A stretch of DNA of 64,000 nucleotides, taken from the NCBI GenBank assembly GCA_945890645.1, contig CAMDCV010000002.1, forward strand, positions 156,073-220,072, given 5' to 3'. Shown here piece by piece: positions 52,107 to 61,390 of this stretch. The position numbers and the translations under genes were made by a program. This DNA is from Akkermansia muciniphila. GTDB taxonomy: Bacteria; Verrucomicrobiota; Verrucomicrobiia; Verrucomicrobiales; Akkermansiaceae. The notes under the pieces are model-generated. The model was given only the letters and a program-made list of their open reading frames with translations, ran no database searches and was not told where the DNA came from. How positions within the stretch are numbered: the stretch's first letter is position 1; every line of letters begins with the position of its first letter.

Positions 52107-54119
52107 CTACTTCGCGGATGTTTGGCGATTAGGATTTGTACGGGCTTGCTCCACCACCCACAACACCATGCCGAAAATTATGGTAAGAACAATCGCGAGG
52201 TAGAAGATCCAGATAAAGTTTTTGCCCGAGGTGAAACCGTAATTGTGCAGACCTTCGCCGAGGAAATTCACGTGCCACCAGGAGAACGAAACGATGCAGG
52301 CCATGAACAACGATGCCAAGTGAAAGCCCCAGTCGCGGATGATGCCACCAAAGCGAGCGTGCAGCATGATCAAAGACCACAAAACGATCATCAATGCACC
52401 GTTTTCTTTCGGGTCCCATCCCCAAAAGCGTCCCCAGGAATCGTTCGCCCAGATGCCACCCAGCACGGTGCCAACCAGCGACAAGAACAGGGTCAGACAC
52501 AGCCCCCCATACGCCGCAGTAGTCACCATCTTGAGCAATTTTTTCAGGTTCGAACCAAGGCCGAGGCCTGACAATAAGATGTAGGTCATCGATAAAAATG
52601 CCGTCATCAAGCCCGCTGCGTAACCCATCGTGATCGTGATCACGTGAGTGGTAAGCCAATAGTTCGAATTCAACACAGCGACTAGCGGGTCCATGTGGTC
52701 CTTCGCATCGCCGACTTCAAATCGTCTAGCCAGCAAAACCAAGGCCAGACCCATCAGGGGAGCAAGAGTTGCTGCGATCCCCTCTTTCGTAAAATATTCG
52801 ATCAACAACAATACTGCAACGGCAACAGTGCAGATGAAAATGATGGTATCATACAGATTCCCCACGGGAGGACGCCACATGATGTAACAGCGCATGGAGA
52901 TTGCCATGATCATGTAGAGTAAACCAAGCCCCGTGCAGATCAGCGAGCTGATGGAAGCCGTTTTTAACACCCAGCCGGGCACTTCAAAAATTTTCAAGAA
53001 CCATCGCAGCCCCATGGTCAGCAAACCTAACAAAAACCAGACCATCGCATAGAGCAGAAAGTTTTGCTTGTTATAGCTATTTTCGGCAGGAATGGCCCGA
53101 TACTCATCCCGTTGTTTGGCGCGATCGGAAATGCGGGAGACGAGCGGTTGCAATTCCTTGCGGAACGATGCTTCCGATTCGGGCACGGAACGCACGGCCT
53201 TTTCCATCAATAGGATTTCCTCAACAGCTTCTTTCGTATCGCTGGCTTTGCCTGTCATCACATCCATGATGCGATCGCCCGCGGTGCGCCAGTCCTTATT
53301 GCTCACATCAGCCGGCGGTAACAACACGAGTCCAAATTTCGCATAATTGGCACCATCGAGCACTTGTTGCAACAGTGCCTCCAAATTCGGTGGAATGGGT
53401 TCTCCCGTGGCTTGGTTTTGTTGCAACAGACTCATGATCATCGGCGCCGTTCCCATGACAGTGCTCAAGTCGGTAAATTTCGAGGCTCCCGTCTCGGGGT
53501 CGGCACCTTTCATCTCAATCCCCGAGCGTGCGAAGCCAAAATAGCCGATCAAAAATTGATAGCTGCGAACATTATACGCGAGGTCGATGACTTGCTTTTG
53601 GACAGCATCACGACGTTTCACTTCGATGCCTTCATACGATTGCGCGAGTTCAAATAACTTGGGAATCCCCTCCTCCAGTTGCTTGTAGGAATAGCGATCG
53701 CGCAAGCCAAGCGACTTGATGCCAATGGCTTCGATCGCTGCGCTGTTGTCAACACGGAAGGTGGGCATTTCGACAGCCAACTTTGGGCGAAAGAGGCAGT
53801 CCATTAACCACTCCGTCGGCTTGATGGAAATCTTCTTGCCCGCGTCATCGGTGATTTCAATTTTACGATCACCGCGCAGACGCAACATGGTGAATTGGGC
53901 ATGCGTTGAGAACGGTTTGATGCGACCACCATCTTGCAGTGGCAGTTGATTCATGAGTTTGACGGTTTCCTTCTCCCACGGTTTATAGCCGGTGACTTTT
54001 AACGCTTGGCCCTTCGGGTTCATGTCGATCACCATGAATACAAATAGTGACACCAACATCGTTAAAATGATGCAAAATGCGACGATGCGCGCCCATAACA
54101 TTGATTTCATCTCAGCCAT
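52107..54119 (-). CDS. ccsA: System II cytochrome c biogenesis protein CcsA, long N-terminus
   Basis: Heme handling and export component of system II cytochrome c maturation. With the start MAEMKSMLWARIVAFC at 54119 it has 670 residues. After one N-terminal helix comes a periplasmic region of about 330 residues (QLPLQDGGRIKPFSTHAQFT), then eight or so helices with the heme-binding WWD-type motif WGRFWGWDPKENGALMIVL near residue 565. Usual CcsA proteins are about 320 residues, so the first half is additional. The start abuts the resB stop. An upstream start at 54227 lies inside resB and is not used. Confidence 0.92.
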   Translation of the reverse strand: MAEMKSMLWARIVAFCIILTMLVSLFVFMVIDMNPKGQALKVTGYKPWEKETVKLMNQLPLQDGGRIKPFSTHAQFTMLRLRGDRKIEITDDAGKKISIKPTEWLMDCLFRPKLAVEMPTFRVDNSAAIEAIGIKSLGLRDRYSYKQLEEGIPKLFELAQSYEGIEVKRRDAVQKQVIDLAYNVRSYQFLIGYFGFARSGIEMKGADPETGASKFTDLSTVMGTAPMIMSLLQQNQATGEPIPPNLEALLQQVLDGANYAKFGLVLLPPADVSNKDWRTAGDRIMDVMTGKASDTKEAVEEILLMEKAVRSVPESEASFRKELQPLVSRISDRAKQRDEYRAIPAENSYNKQNFLLYAMVWFLLGLLTMGLRWFLKIFEVPGWVLKTASISSLICTGLGLLYMIMAISMRCYIMWRPPVGNLYDTIIFICTVAVAVLLLIEYFTKEGIAATLAPLMGLALVLLARRFEVGDAKDHMDPLVAVLNSNYWLTTHVITITMGYAAGLMTAFLSMTYILLSGLGLGSNLKKLLKMVTTAAYGGLCLTLFLSLVGTVLGGIWANDSWGRFWGWDPKENGALMIVLWSLIMLHARFGGIIRDWGFHLASLFMACIVSFSWWHVNFLGEGLHNYGFTSGKNFIWIFYLAIVLTIIFGMVLWVVEQARTNPNRQTSAK

Positions 54120-54121
54120 AG

Positions 54122-55372
54122 TCAGAGTTTCGGGGATTGGGTGTTCTTTTGGAGGTAGAGCACGAATTTCATTACAAAGTGCACGAAGAGCCCGAACGTT
54201 ACGATGTAGAGCGCATACTTCGGCCACTGATCGGCGGGATTTCGCACGACCTCCAATTGAGAATAAGGTCGGGAATTTTCCACCTGTGCATTTTCACGAC
54301 CCATCATGCGTTGGTAAAACGTCAGTCCCTCATAACGCATGGGCATGTTCATCTTAATTTCAAACTTTGCCTCGCTGCCATTTTCCAATCGCGTCACCAT
54401 GCTTTCGAAACGCTTGGGCTTCGTAGAATTCGGGTAATACTCCGCAGTCGCTTTATCGAGACGCACGGTGAAAGGCATCTGCCACAGGAATTTGCGCAGC
54501 TGGAATACAAATACTCGCTCGCCGATTTTTATGGTATGCGGATGAAAGGCATCGCCGCTGAGAATGAAGCTCGGCATTGCCTCACCTTCGCGTGGCAGCA
54601 CTTTCGCGTAGCAGGCAGCGATGTTAGTCTCAGCATCTTTTGCCGATGGCTTATCGAAGATATAATAACCATCGATCGTCGGAGTGCCGGCAGGTGTGGC
54701 CATTTCATTCACTGACATCACGCGACCGTTCTTGCTGTAACGGGTGAACTGCATGTCGAAAGGCAATTCAGGCAAACGCACAGTGCGCACAGGGGCGAGA
54801 TCGCCATGCAAATCGCTGAGATTCTCGCCACGCACGACGTGCACTTCCTTGGGCATGCCTGCTGTGCGTTCGGATATTTCGACCACATACTCGTAGTAGT
54901 CTTGGGCGACATTGCTGCTCTCGCCTTCAAAGAAATCCATGGTGCCGCGCTCTTCTGTCATCTCAGTGACGCAAGCGCTCAGGATCATCAATAAGATGCC
55001 ACTGTGAGAAATCAACACACCCGTTTTTTTCCAACCTTTACGAGCACGGATGATACCTCCCAGAAACAGATTGATAAAAAACAGTCCTAGCACCCAGTAA
55101 CCACCAGGCATCGGGATCATCAGCGCGATGCCACCCATGAATTCTGGTAAACGCAACTCACCGAGAATGTACCATGCCGCTGGGTCGAAGTACTTGCGCA
55201 GGGTCGCGTGCAAGCCATAATCGACTTGCTCAAGCGTAGCCAACCATGTTTGCAGCATGAGGATCAGCATGAGGATCACCGCCAGTGGGAAACCGGAAAA
55301 AATGGCAAAGAGTTTTTGCCCGATTGATTTGCTGGGTTTGCTGGATGGTTCGCTGTTGATTTCGACTGCCAT
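54122..55372 (-). CDS. resB: System II cytochrome c biogenesis protein ResB/Ccs1
   Basis: A 416-residue membrane partner of CcsA. IFSGFPLAVILMLILMLQTW is the first helix, VLISHSGILLMILSACVTEM contains the conserved His, and the large periplasmic domain (about 130-370) is followed by a C-terminal helix (YALYIVTFGLFVHFVMKFVL). IKMNMPMRYEGLTFYQRMMG is a typical block near the C-terminus. The gene pair resB-ccsA makes the synthetase that attaches heme to apocytochrome c; a thioredoxin-like reductant would be needed in addition. Confidence 0.9.
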   Translation of the reverse strand: MAVEINSEPSSKPSKSIGQKLFAIFSGFPLAVILMLILMLQTWLATLEQVDYGLHATLRKYFDPAAWYILGELRLPEFMGGIALMIPMPGGYWVLGLFFINLFLGGIIRARKGWKKTGVLISHSGILLMILSACVTEMTEERGTMDFFEGESSNVAQDYYEYVVEISERTAGMPKEVHVVRGENLSDLHGDLAPVRTVRLPELPFDMQFTRYSKNGRVMSVNEMATPAGTPTIDGYYIFDKPSAKDAETNIAACYAKVLPREGEAMPSFILSGDAFHPHTIKIGERVFVFQLRKFLWQMPFTVRLDKATAEYYPNSTKPKRFESMVTRLENGSEAKFEIKMNMPMRYEGLTFYQRMMGRENAQVENSRPYSQLEVVRNPADQWPKYALYIVTFGLFVHFVMKFVLYLQKNTQSPKL

Positions 55373-55415
55373 GATAGGAATAAAAAGAATGTTATTACGT
55401 GAAGTTCAGCGCATT

Positions 55416-56006
55416 TCATTCAGCCGACTGGAGACTTTTGGCGTAGCTGTGTAAGTTTTCCTTCTCACGTTCGACCTCATCCACGAGACCGACCATTTTA
55501 ATCGTGATGATATCATCACCGACTTTCGCCACCATACCGGCTAGGGCAAAGCCATCGACGGGCTCCTTGCCCATGCCGCTGGCATAGCGCCCTTGCGCTT
55601 CGATAAACACCGCTTGCGAGCCGAGCATAGTTTCTGTCGGCAATGCTGCAATTTCTTGGGCGGTGAGATCAGGCAGAGCAAACTGCTTGCGCCAGCGGTT
55701 GACGTTGTCGAGCACAGATCCTTGCGAGCGCGAAACATAAACCTCACCCGTCCCACTCTCGCCAAATGCGTAATTGAGCAATCGGAACTGCGAAGCGGGG
55801 CGGCTCAGCCAATTTTGCGGTGGGTTGCCCTTGAAAGGACTAGCGACACTACCGCGGAATTGTTCATCCGAGTTGGCGAACAATTTCACCTCTTGATCTT
55901 TTGTCGTGAGACCTCGTTTTTCCGTCGATGTGACCTCAAGAGGAGTTTTCTTGCAGGAAACAATCAATGCGCAGAAGCTAACTAAAAGAAGTGTCGTTCG
56001 TTTCAC
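55416..56006 (-). CDS. Hypothetical lipoprotein upstream of resB-ccsA
   Basis: A 196-residue lipoprotein. The likely start is GTG at 56006, giving VKRTTLLLVSFCALIVSCKK with the lipobox IVSC. The mature part has no recognised domain; GSVLDNVNRWRKQFALPDLT and AGMVAKVGDDIITIKMVGLV resemble domains found upstream of cytochrome c biogenesis genes in this phylum, but I cannot name them. It is cotranscribed with resB, 43 bases downstream, so it may assist cytochrome assembly. Confidence 0.7.
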   Translation of the reverse strand: MKRTTLLLVSFCALIVSCKKTPLEVTSTEKRGLTTKDQEVKLFANSDEQFRGSVASPFKGNPPQNWLSRPASQFRLLNYAFGESGTGEVYVSRSQGSVLDNVNRWRKQFALPDLTAQEIAALPTETMLGSQAVFIEAQGRYASGMGKEPVDGFALAGMVAKVGDDIITIKMVGLVDEVEREKENLHSYAKSLQSAE

Positions 56007-56059
56007 GTGGTTGACGTAGCCGTGCTTAGCTAAACACGCAAGGGGCGAATGTAAAAAAA

Positions 56060-56488
56060 TCAACGTTCCAATACGAATGGCGCTAACAACTCGAAGGGCC
56101 AAAAGCGGATATTGCGCAGGATCCAAAAGCCTAAAATTCCATAGCAGATGACCCAAGCCATCCGCGGTGACAACACAAACGTGGCATAGGGATTGCGGCG
56201 CCATTCCCGCCAAGTCTCACGCAATAATAACACACTAAAGCTGATTCCTGTCGCAATGACGAGTGCGTTCATGCGCAAGGCATCCAGCCAACGGCCTTCC
56301 GCCAGCATCATCACACAGCGCCTTCCCCCGCATCCGGGGCAGTAGAGCGTCGTCACCTTGTGAAACAAACAAGGTGGCATTAAACCTAACAAATGCGATT
56401 GCATGAGCCATGCGGTCAATGCCGCTGCACCGACCAGAATCGTCAGTAGCGTCCAAGGACGTTGGGACACAAGTGACTTACGGTTCAC
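56060..56488 (-). CDS. DUF2752 family membrane protein
   Basis: A 142-residue protein with three helices. The family's hallmark CPGCGGRRCVMMLAEGRWLD is at residues 50-69, with a preceding PPCLFHKVTTLY. The cysteine pair may bind a metal or be redox active. Function unknown. It lies upstream of the lipoprotein-resB-ccsA unit on the same strand. Confidence 0.85.
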   Translation of the reverse strand: MNRKSLVSQRPWTLLTILVGAAALTAWLMQSHLLGLMPPCLFHKVTTLYCPGCGGRRCVMMLAEGRWLDALRMNALVIATGISFSVLLLRETWREWRRNPYATFVLSPRMAWVICYGILGFWILRNIRFWPFELLAPFVLER

Positions 56489-56523
56489 GCTAATAAATCG
56501 TTAGGTAAGCAATCGAGCCTGAG

Positions 56524-57009
56524 TTAGGGCGAGAATGAGCCTATTTCTCTGAACATAATCACGAAAAAGACGATCGTGGCGATCTGAATCATAATCCCGA
56601 TGTAGCCGGTGACCAGCCCAGCGATGGCCATACCGCGACCTGCCATTGGATACTCAGACTCGCGGATTTTTTTCAAGGCTAAATGCCCGCATACCACCGC
56701 AGGAATCCCTGGCAACGCATTCACATAACAAAAGACAATGCTCGCTATGCCACAGCACATGCTCGCAATTGCCAAACCGGAGTTCGGCGCATAATTCATG
56801 GAATTTTGAGGATATCCCATCTGCCCAGGTGAAACCATGGGTGGAGCTTGCAATTCGGTCACCTCCAACAATTTTCTCCACTCTTGCATGCCTTCGCGCC
56901 AGACCAATGTCTCCCGTGAGATCAAGCCCTGCCCGATCAAATGACGCAATTCCGTTTCCGTGATCGGACCATTCTGTTGCCCTTGCGAGCCGTAGTACCA
57001 TTGATTCAT
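56524..57009 (-). CDS. GYF-domain plus DUF4190 membrane protein
   Basis: A 161-residue protein. The start MNQWYYGSQGQQNGPITETE at 57009 opens a GYF_2 domain (1-50). A short linker leads to two helices typical of DUF4190 (NSGLAIASMCCGIASIVFCY and GRGMAIAGLVTGYIGIMIQI), with the conserved GHLALKKIRESEYPMAGRG between. These proteins are frequent in Verrucomicrobia and Planctomycetes; function unknown. Confidence 0.85.
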   Translation of the reverse strand: MNQWYYGSQGQQNGPITETELRHLIGQGLISRETLVWREGMQEWRKLLEVTELQAPPMVSPGQMGYPQNSMNYAPNSGLAIASMCCGIASIVFCYVNALPGIPAVVCGHLALKKIRESEYPMAGRGMAIAGLVTGYIGIMIQIATIVFFVIMFREIGSFSP

Positions 57010-57075
57010 ATGAGCAAATTCCTTTTCGTAATGACAAAACACTAGGCGAGTGGGGCGCGATGACAATACCAATTT

Positions 57076-58281
57076 TTACGCCGCCATCATTACCCGAGCC
57101 GCGAGAAGCAAGGCATATACCAAAACCGCAAAACACAGCAACGCCACCACCCGATCCACTGTCGTGGCATGCGGACGCACGGAACTTTCTGAGCGGGGAA
57201 ATACCACGAACGCATAGAGCATCCCGGCGATCAATCCTCCCGCGTGGGCGGCATTGTCGATGAAACGAACTCCGATAATTCCGATCAGGGCCGTGCCCAA
57301 AACCGCGGCGATCAGTCGACGTCGCGACTTCCTTGGCACTAACTGCGCGTGTCGTGTCTCAAATACTAACAAAAAACCCAGCATGCCCATAAGCCCGCCC
57401 GAGGCACCGAGCGATAATCCCGTGCCGACATGCACGGAACACTCGCCACCGATCCATGCCGAAAATAAAAATACGATCGGTACTTGCGGCCAGCGCGCTA
57501 ATGCTTCGATGCGACGACCCAAATAGATTAAACCCAGCGCATTCATCATGAAATGTAGAATGTGCCCATGCAGCAGTGGCGCGGTCAATAGTCTCCACCG
57601 CTCTTCCCCACCTTTGATCAATGCCGCCGCATCCGTTTTGCCTGTAAGCACCTGCACCGCGCCCGCCAGGCCGATGAGTCCCATGAGCACCTTGGTGGCG
57701 TAAATTTTCTGCCACGACAGCCAAACATCGAAACGAGCCAAGTCTCCTGCATCGCGCATCGTTTCCACCGTCCACGCCCGCACCTCGCGCCAACGTTTTT
57801 TCGCCTCATACCATGGCAGCAAAAAAAACATCACAAACAATAAGAAACCTAGCGCGGGAGTCGCCGATTTGATCAGATCTTGCAGCAAACCCATTGGCGA
57901 AAATACTTTACGAAATTGCACGATTTCATAGCCTGCGTAGCCGAGAAATGCCAATAATAGCAACAGGCCGAGGCGCAACTGTCCATTCTGTTTTTGCAGC
58001 TCCTGCGCTGACGCTTTGACACGTGATTCTTTCACCGCATCCAGCAGTTCAGGCACGGCCTCTGGCACTTCCATGTGTGGGTGCTCAGGAGTCCACACGA
58101 GGCCGATCCATTCGTTCGTGTCGGTGCGCAAGGCTTCGCGAAGAGCTTGCGCGTTCTCCACTCCATGAACCCCCTTCCCGCCTACCATATACCCCCAACT
58201 GTCGGGTGGTGCGGCGGGAAACAAATCGGGCCGTGCCCAAGCAGGCCGGCCCGAATGATGAGATGCGTTGTTCACACGCAA
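57076..58281 (-). CDS. Rhomboid family intramembrane serine protease
   Basis: A 401-residue integral membrane protease. The first 90 residues contain a segment like a degenerate GYF domain (WGYMVGGKGVHGVENAQALR). The rhomboid core starts near residue 195. LLTAPLLHGHILHFMMNALG holds the conserved H-x5-N-type oxyanion block, the nucleophile is Ser294 in LGASGGLMGMLGF, and the general base is His346 in IDNAAHAGGLIAG. Hydrophobic helices at about 103-120 and 140-157 precede the core. Substrates unknown. Confidence 0.9.
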   Translation of the reverse strand: MRVNNASHHSGRPAWARPDLFPAAPPDSWGYMVGGKGVHGVENAQALREALRTDTNEWIGLVWTPEHPHMEVPEAVPELLDAVKESRVKASAQELQKQNGQLRLGLLLLLAFLGYAGYEIVQFRKVFSPMGLLQDLIKSATPALGFLLFVMFFLLPWYEAKKRWREVRAWTVETMRDAGDLARFDVWLSWQKIYATKVLMGLIGLAGAVQVLTGKTDAAALIKGGEERWRLLTAPLLHGHILHFMMNALGLIYLGRRIEALARWPQVPIVFLFSAWIGGECSVHVGTGLSLGASGGLMGMLGFLLVFETRHAQLVPRKSRRRLIAAVLGTALIGIIGVRFIDNAAHAGGLIAGMLYAFVVFPRSESSVRPHATTVDRVVALLCFAVLVYALLLAARVMMAA

Positions 58282-58287
58282 GTAGCG

Positions 58288-58827
58288 TTACTGCTGTGGG
58301 GTTTTGTCTGCTTCGGCAGGTGTGGTAGGAGGTGTCACAGGTGCTGGGGTTTCGGCCGCAGGAGTTTCCGTTACAGGAGGTGTTTCGGCAGGAGCTTCGA
58401 CTGGTGGCGTTTCCGCAGCAGGTGTTTCTGTAGGAGCCGGTTGTCCGGGCGTTACAGTCACTGGAATTTCATCGCTGAGGCTTTTCACTGGCAGATCGGT
58501 GGCAGGCGGCGCCTCCACGGCGGCCGGTGCTTCAGCGGTAGTGAGCGAGTTGAATTTGCTGTGATTTTTCTTCTGCATCAACACAGCCAAGGTGAAGGTC
58601 AGCACGAAAAACAAAACCGCAAGATACACGGTGCCCTTCTGTAAGACATTCGTGGTGCGGGCACCGAACAATTGATCCGTTGTGCTCGCACCAAAAGCGG
58701 CTCCCAGACCTTCTTGCTTGGGACGCTGCATCAGCACCAGCAGAACCATTAGCAGGCAAACAAAGACAAAAATCACCGCCAGCGCAGTGATGCTAACATT
58801 CAGCATATTAAATCCGAGGAAACTCAT
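58288..58827 (-). CDS. secG: Preprotein translocase subunit SecG
   Basis: A 179-residue SecG. Two helices (VSITALAVIFVFVCLLMVLL and GTVYLAVLFFVLTFTLAVLM) flank the conserved QRPKQEGLGAAFGASTTDQL followed by FGARTTNVL. The C-terminal 90 residues are a long Pro/Thr/Ala/Glu-rich tail absent from enterobacterial SecG (about 110 residues). The start at 58827 is preferred; MLNVSITALA at 58806 is an alternative. Confidence 0.92.
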   Translation of the reverse strand: MSFLGFNMLNVSITALAVIFVFVCLLMVLLVLMQRPKQEGLGAAFGASTTDQLFGARTTNVLQKGTVYLAVLFFVLTFTLAVLMQKKNHSKFNSLTTAEAPAAVEAPPATDLPVKSLSDEIPVTVTPGQPAPTETPAAETPPVEAPAETPPVTETPAAETPAPVTPPTTPAEADKTPQQ

Positions 58828-58994
58828 GGGCGCGGGAATATGCAGAGCAAATACTGAGTTGTAAAGGGAAGTTTTTACTAAATCCGGGCTTGGCTGCTGG
58901 AACGGCTGCCTAACTAGCGCCATGGAGCTGAAATCGTGCAATTTTCCGAATCATCCGCCATAGTGACAGAACGGCCAGTTCTGCGACAGTCCCA

Positions 58995-59402
58995 TTATGG
59001 TCTCCCGTGATTGCGAATGTAGGTTTCTATATCGCCAACGGATTGCATTTTCTCTGCAGCAGCATCGTCGATCGACAATTCAAATTCTTCCTCCAAAGCC
59101 ATCACAATTTCCACCGCGTCAAGCGAGTCCGCCCCCAAATCGCTGAAGAGATTCTTTTCCGCGGTGATGGAGGAATTCGGCAGCCCTAATATGTCAGCAA
59201 TCTGTTTAGCGACTCGAGCATGAACGTCATCCATCTGCGCTTGAGCGGAACCATTCGACGGTTGCGGCGTATTCGGCAGCAGCGTTTGGGACGTTGACGA
59301 ACGCTTCCGAAGGCAACTCGTGAAACTCATGGTAACAACAGTAAGCGTCATAGCGGCCGTTATTACGCGGGCTGTAGTGATTGGTCGGAGCTTGATTTTC
59401 AT
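58995..59402 (-). CDS. Acyl carrier protein with N-terminal lipoprotein-like signal
   Basis: A 135-residue frame. Residues 57-135 form a canonical acyl carrier protein: VAKQIADILGLPNSSITAEK, then LFSDLGADSLDAVEIVMALE with Ser93 as the phosphopantetheine site. Residues 1-30 (KIKLRPITTARVITAAMTLT, then VVTMSFTSC) read like a signal peptide ending in a lipobox-type cysteine (Cys30), followed by a Ser/Thr/Gln-rich linker. If translated from 59402 this would be an exported or membrane-anchored carrier. A plain cytosolic form could start at Met57 (59234), but no ribosome-binding site is visible there. No fatty acid genes are adjacent. Confidence 0.85.
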   Translation of the reverse strand: MKIKLRPITTARVITAAMTLTVVTMSFTSCLRKRSSTSQTLLPNTPQPSNGSAQAQMDDVHARVAKQIADILGLPNSSITAEKNLFSDLGADSLDAVEIVMALEEEFELSIDDAAAEKMQSVGDIETYIRNHGRP

Positions 59403-59427
59403 AATGGCAATATGTCTTGGATTGGTC

Positions 59428-60036
59428 TCATTCCATCGGTTGGCGGATGATCGTTTTCCATTTCTCGGGGGCAGCCCGTCGAATGTCGCTTAAATAGATC
59501 TCGTGGTGTTTCCCCCGCTTCACGGATCTTTGGTCGATAAATTCATGGACTTTTTCAATGGTCGGCCCCTCCTCCGTAAATGGCCCCATGTGTAAAATTT
59601 GAGCACTGCGACCTTCGTGATACGATTCCAGTCGCAACTTCCTCGCGGCGTCGATGTTCTTCTTCGTGATCACCTGATCAATGGCCTGATCTATGACGGC
59701 ATCAGGCACAAAGTCCGGCTGTAGTATCATCATCGTCCACTTCCATTGGCTTCTGTCGGTTGTGGTATAGGCCGACCAATCATCCGCCCACCACAGTCCC
59801 TCTAATGGCATCACGCCATAGTCAATTCCCACGGAACCCCTCTTCACGGCGAATTTCGTCACGTATGATACGGAAAATAGTGCCTCTATGGCCTGTGCAT
59901 ACTCAGGAGTGGTATTGGGGTCACCCATCCCGTCAATCATCAGGTATCGGAGCGCTGGCACATCGACCTCTACCACTTCCTTATGCGATACACGGTAGAG
60001 CAAGGGATACTCCTTTTTTACGTCGATTTTTTCCAT
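59428..60036 (-). CDS. GyrI-like small-molecule-binding domain protein
   Basis: A 202-residue protein of the GyrI-like/SOUL-related family. DVPALRYLMIDGMGDPNTTP, then EALFSVSYVTKFAVK opens the domain; YGVMPLEGLWWADD, LQPDFVPDAVIDQAIDQV, and GRSAQILHMGPFTEEGPTIE follow, with HEIYLSDIRRAAPEKWKTII at the end. It binds small amphipathic molecules in characterised members. It heads (in map order, left end) a run of small unrelated genes on one strand; no attC-like site was recognised next to it. Confidence 0.85.
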   Translation of the reverse strand: MEKIDVKKEYPLLYRVSHKEVVEVDVPALRYLMIDGMGDPNTTPEYAQAIEALFSVSYVTKFAVKRGSVGIDYGVMPLEGLWWADDWSAYTTTDRSQWKWTMMILQPDFVPDAVIDQAIDQVITKKNIDAARKLRLESYHEGRSAQILHMGPFTEEGPTIEKVHEFIDQRSVKRGKHHEIYLSDIRRAAPEKWKTIIRQPME

Positions 60037-60110
60037 GGGCGATGGTGCTCTGGATCAGGAAAATTGTCGCGTGGATCATTCGATGCGATCATGCAGTAAG
60101 GCGAAAATCA

Positions 60111-60527
60111 TTACCGCCAAATATTCCCGTTCACTTGATCAGTTTCTGACTGTGTCGCGGGTCTCGTGTAGCGCTTCAAGTTCATCTCCGATAAATCAAA
60201 CTTGGTTCCCGTGATATAGTCAACGCACGCTGCGCTGTAAATATCACCCCAGGGGCATCTCGTCGCAGTGCTCCCGGTCACGCTGATGAATGAACCTTTG
60301 GGCAGAGTACGGACCACGCGCTGATTGCTACCAAGATCTGTGGCCGGATGTTTCCACGCCGCCAGACGACTGAAGGTATTGGCAAGGTCAAGGTCTGTGG
60401 TTACTACCAGCACCTTCCCATGATATTGCCGCGTCTCCGCCGTTCCTTGGGAGGGCATGGAGACAAAGCAAGAGGTGAGCAAACAAGGAATGAAAAGGAC
60501 GAAGAGGTGGATTTGACGGGTGAACAT
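60111..60527 (-). CDS. Hypothetical lipoprotein
   Basis: A 138-residue protein with lipobox LTSC (Cys20) after MFTRQIHLFVLFIPCLLTS. The mature part includes YHGKVLVVTTDLDLANTFSR and LPKGSFISVTGSTATRCPWG, with no recognised domain. It lies ten bases downstream of the membrane protein gene at 60538. Function unknown. Confidence 0.65.
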   Translation of the reverse strand: MFTRQIHLFVLFIPCLLTSCFVSMPSQGTAETRQYHGKVLVVTTDLDLANTFSRLAAWKHPATDLGSNQRVVRTLPKGSFISVTGSTATRCPWGDIYSAACVDYITGTKFDLSEMNLKRYTRPATQSETDQVNGNIWR

Positions 60528-60537
60528 AACTTAGTAT

Positions 60538-61029
60538 CTAATTGCCAGCAGCGGCCTCAGGAGATGAACGAAAAATGAGCATCAGCAGTAGCGGAACGAT
60601 GCCGCCAACGAGGAAAGAAGTCGCTACTACCTTCAAGGAATCGTAAAATCCACCGGAGAGTACAAACCCTAAGCTGATCGCGATCACACCAGCAATCCCT
60701 CCCAACAATGCTCCCCCACCCACATAAGACCAAAGGCTATAACGCGAACTTGTTCTGCATCGTTCCAGTAAAAACGAATAGACTAGCGAGGGAAGGCCCA
60801 TCAAAAAGTATCCCATGGCGATAAACACCACGAAGTCGGTGATGAGATGCTTGCGAGTGATCGCCATATTCTCGGGATCGGTGATGTACGTATTCGACTC
60901 GTGATCGAAGCCATGATACGACGTGTAAAAATAAGAGAAATAAAAGATGCCGACAAACAGAGGCACCGGAAAGAGCGCACCCATGATGAAGCGAAGAATT
61001 TTTTTGGCTGTGGGATTCATGTTTGCCAT
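60538..61029 (-). CDS. Hypothetical membrane protein
   Basis: A 163-residue protein with four predicted helices (about 12-32, 59-80, 98-122, 132-152). No recognised family. The start MANMNPTAKKILRFIMGALF at 61029 is chosen; MNPTAKK at 61020 has AGGA upstream and is equally possible, while the frame extends to 61077 inside the preceding gene. Confidence 0.6.
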   Translation of the reverse strand: MANMNPTAKKILRFIMGALFPVPLFVGIFYFSYFYTSYHGFDHESNTYITDPENMAITRKHLITDFVVFIAMGYFLMGLPSLVYSFLLERCRTSSRYSLWSYVGGGALLGGIAGVIAISLGFVLSGGFYDSLKVVATSFLVGGIVPLLLMLIFRSSPEAAAGN

Positions 61030-61066
61030 TCCTAAAATGCTATCTGGCCGCCGATTAATTTTCCCC

Positions 61067-61390
61067 CTATTCATCATTATGCGACGCTTTCACTCTGGAC
61101 GCAACATGCCGACGCTCCACATCTAACGAAATTTCTCTAACAACCTTTTGGTGTTGTTGAAACTTGCGTGATCGGACGAACTGCAAAATCCAGACCAGCC
61201 AAAGTATGACAGCCGCGCAACTGAGCAATAGCACGAGTAATGCGGGAATCATGGTCACCATCATAGTGAACTCATTGATCTGTTGCCACTCCTTGTAAAC
61301 AAATAGTGCCAGTGGAACCGGCAGTAGCGAACAAATGATCGCGCCCACGAGCCATCCGACAGTGTGTGGTTTTCTAGTTGGCATCGGCAT
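61067..61390 (-). CDS. Hypothetical small membrane protein
   Basis: A 107-residue protein starting MPMPTRKPHTVGWLVGAIIC with two helices (about 12-29 and 39-70) and a basic C-terminal tail (VERRHVASRVKASHNDE). An in-frame upstream start at 61438 is possible. Function unknown. Confidence 0.55.
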   Translation of the reverse strand: MPMPTRKPHTVGWLVGAIICSLLPVPLALFVYKEWQQINEFTMMVTMIPALLVLLLSCAAVILWLVWILQFVRSRKFQQHQKVVREISLDVERRHVASRVKASHNDE

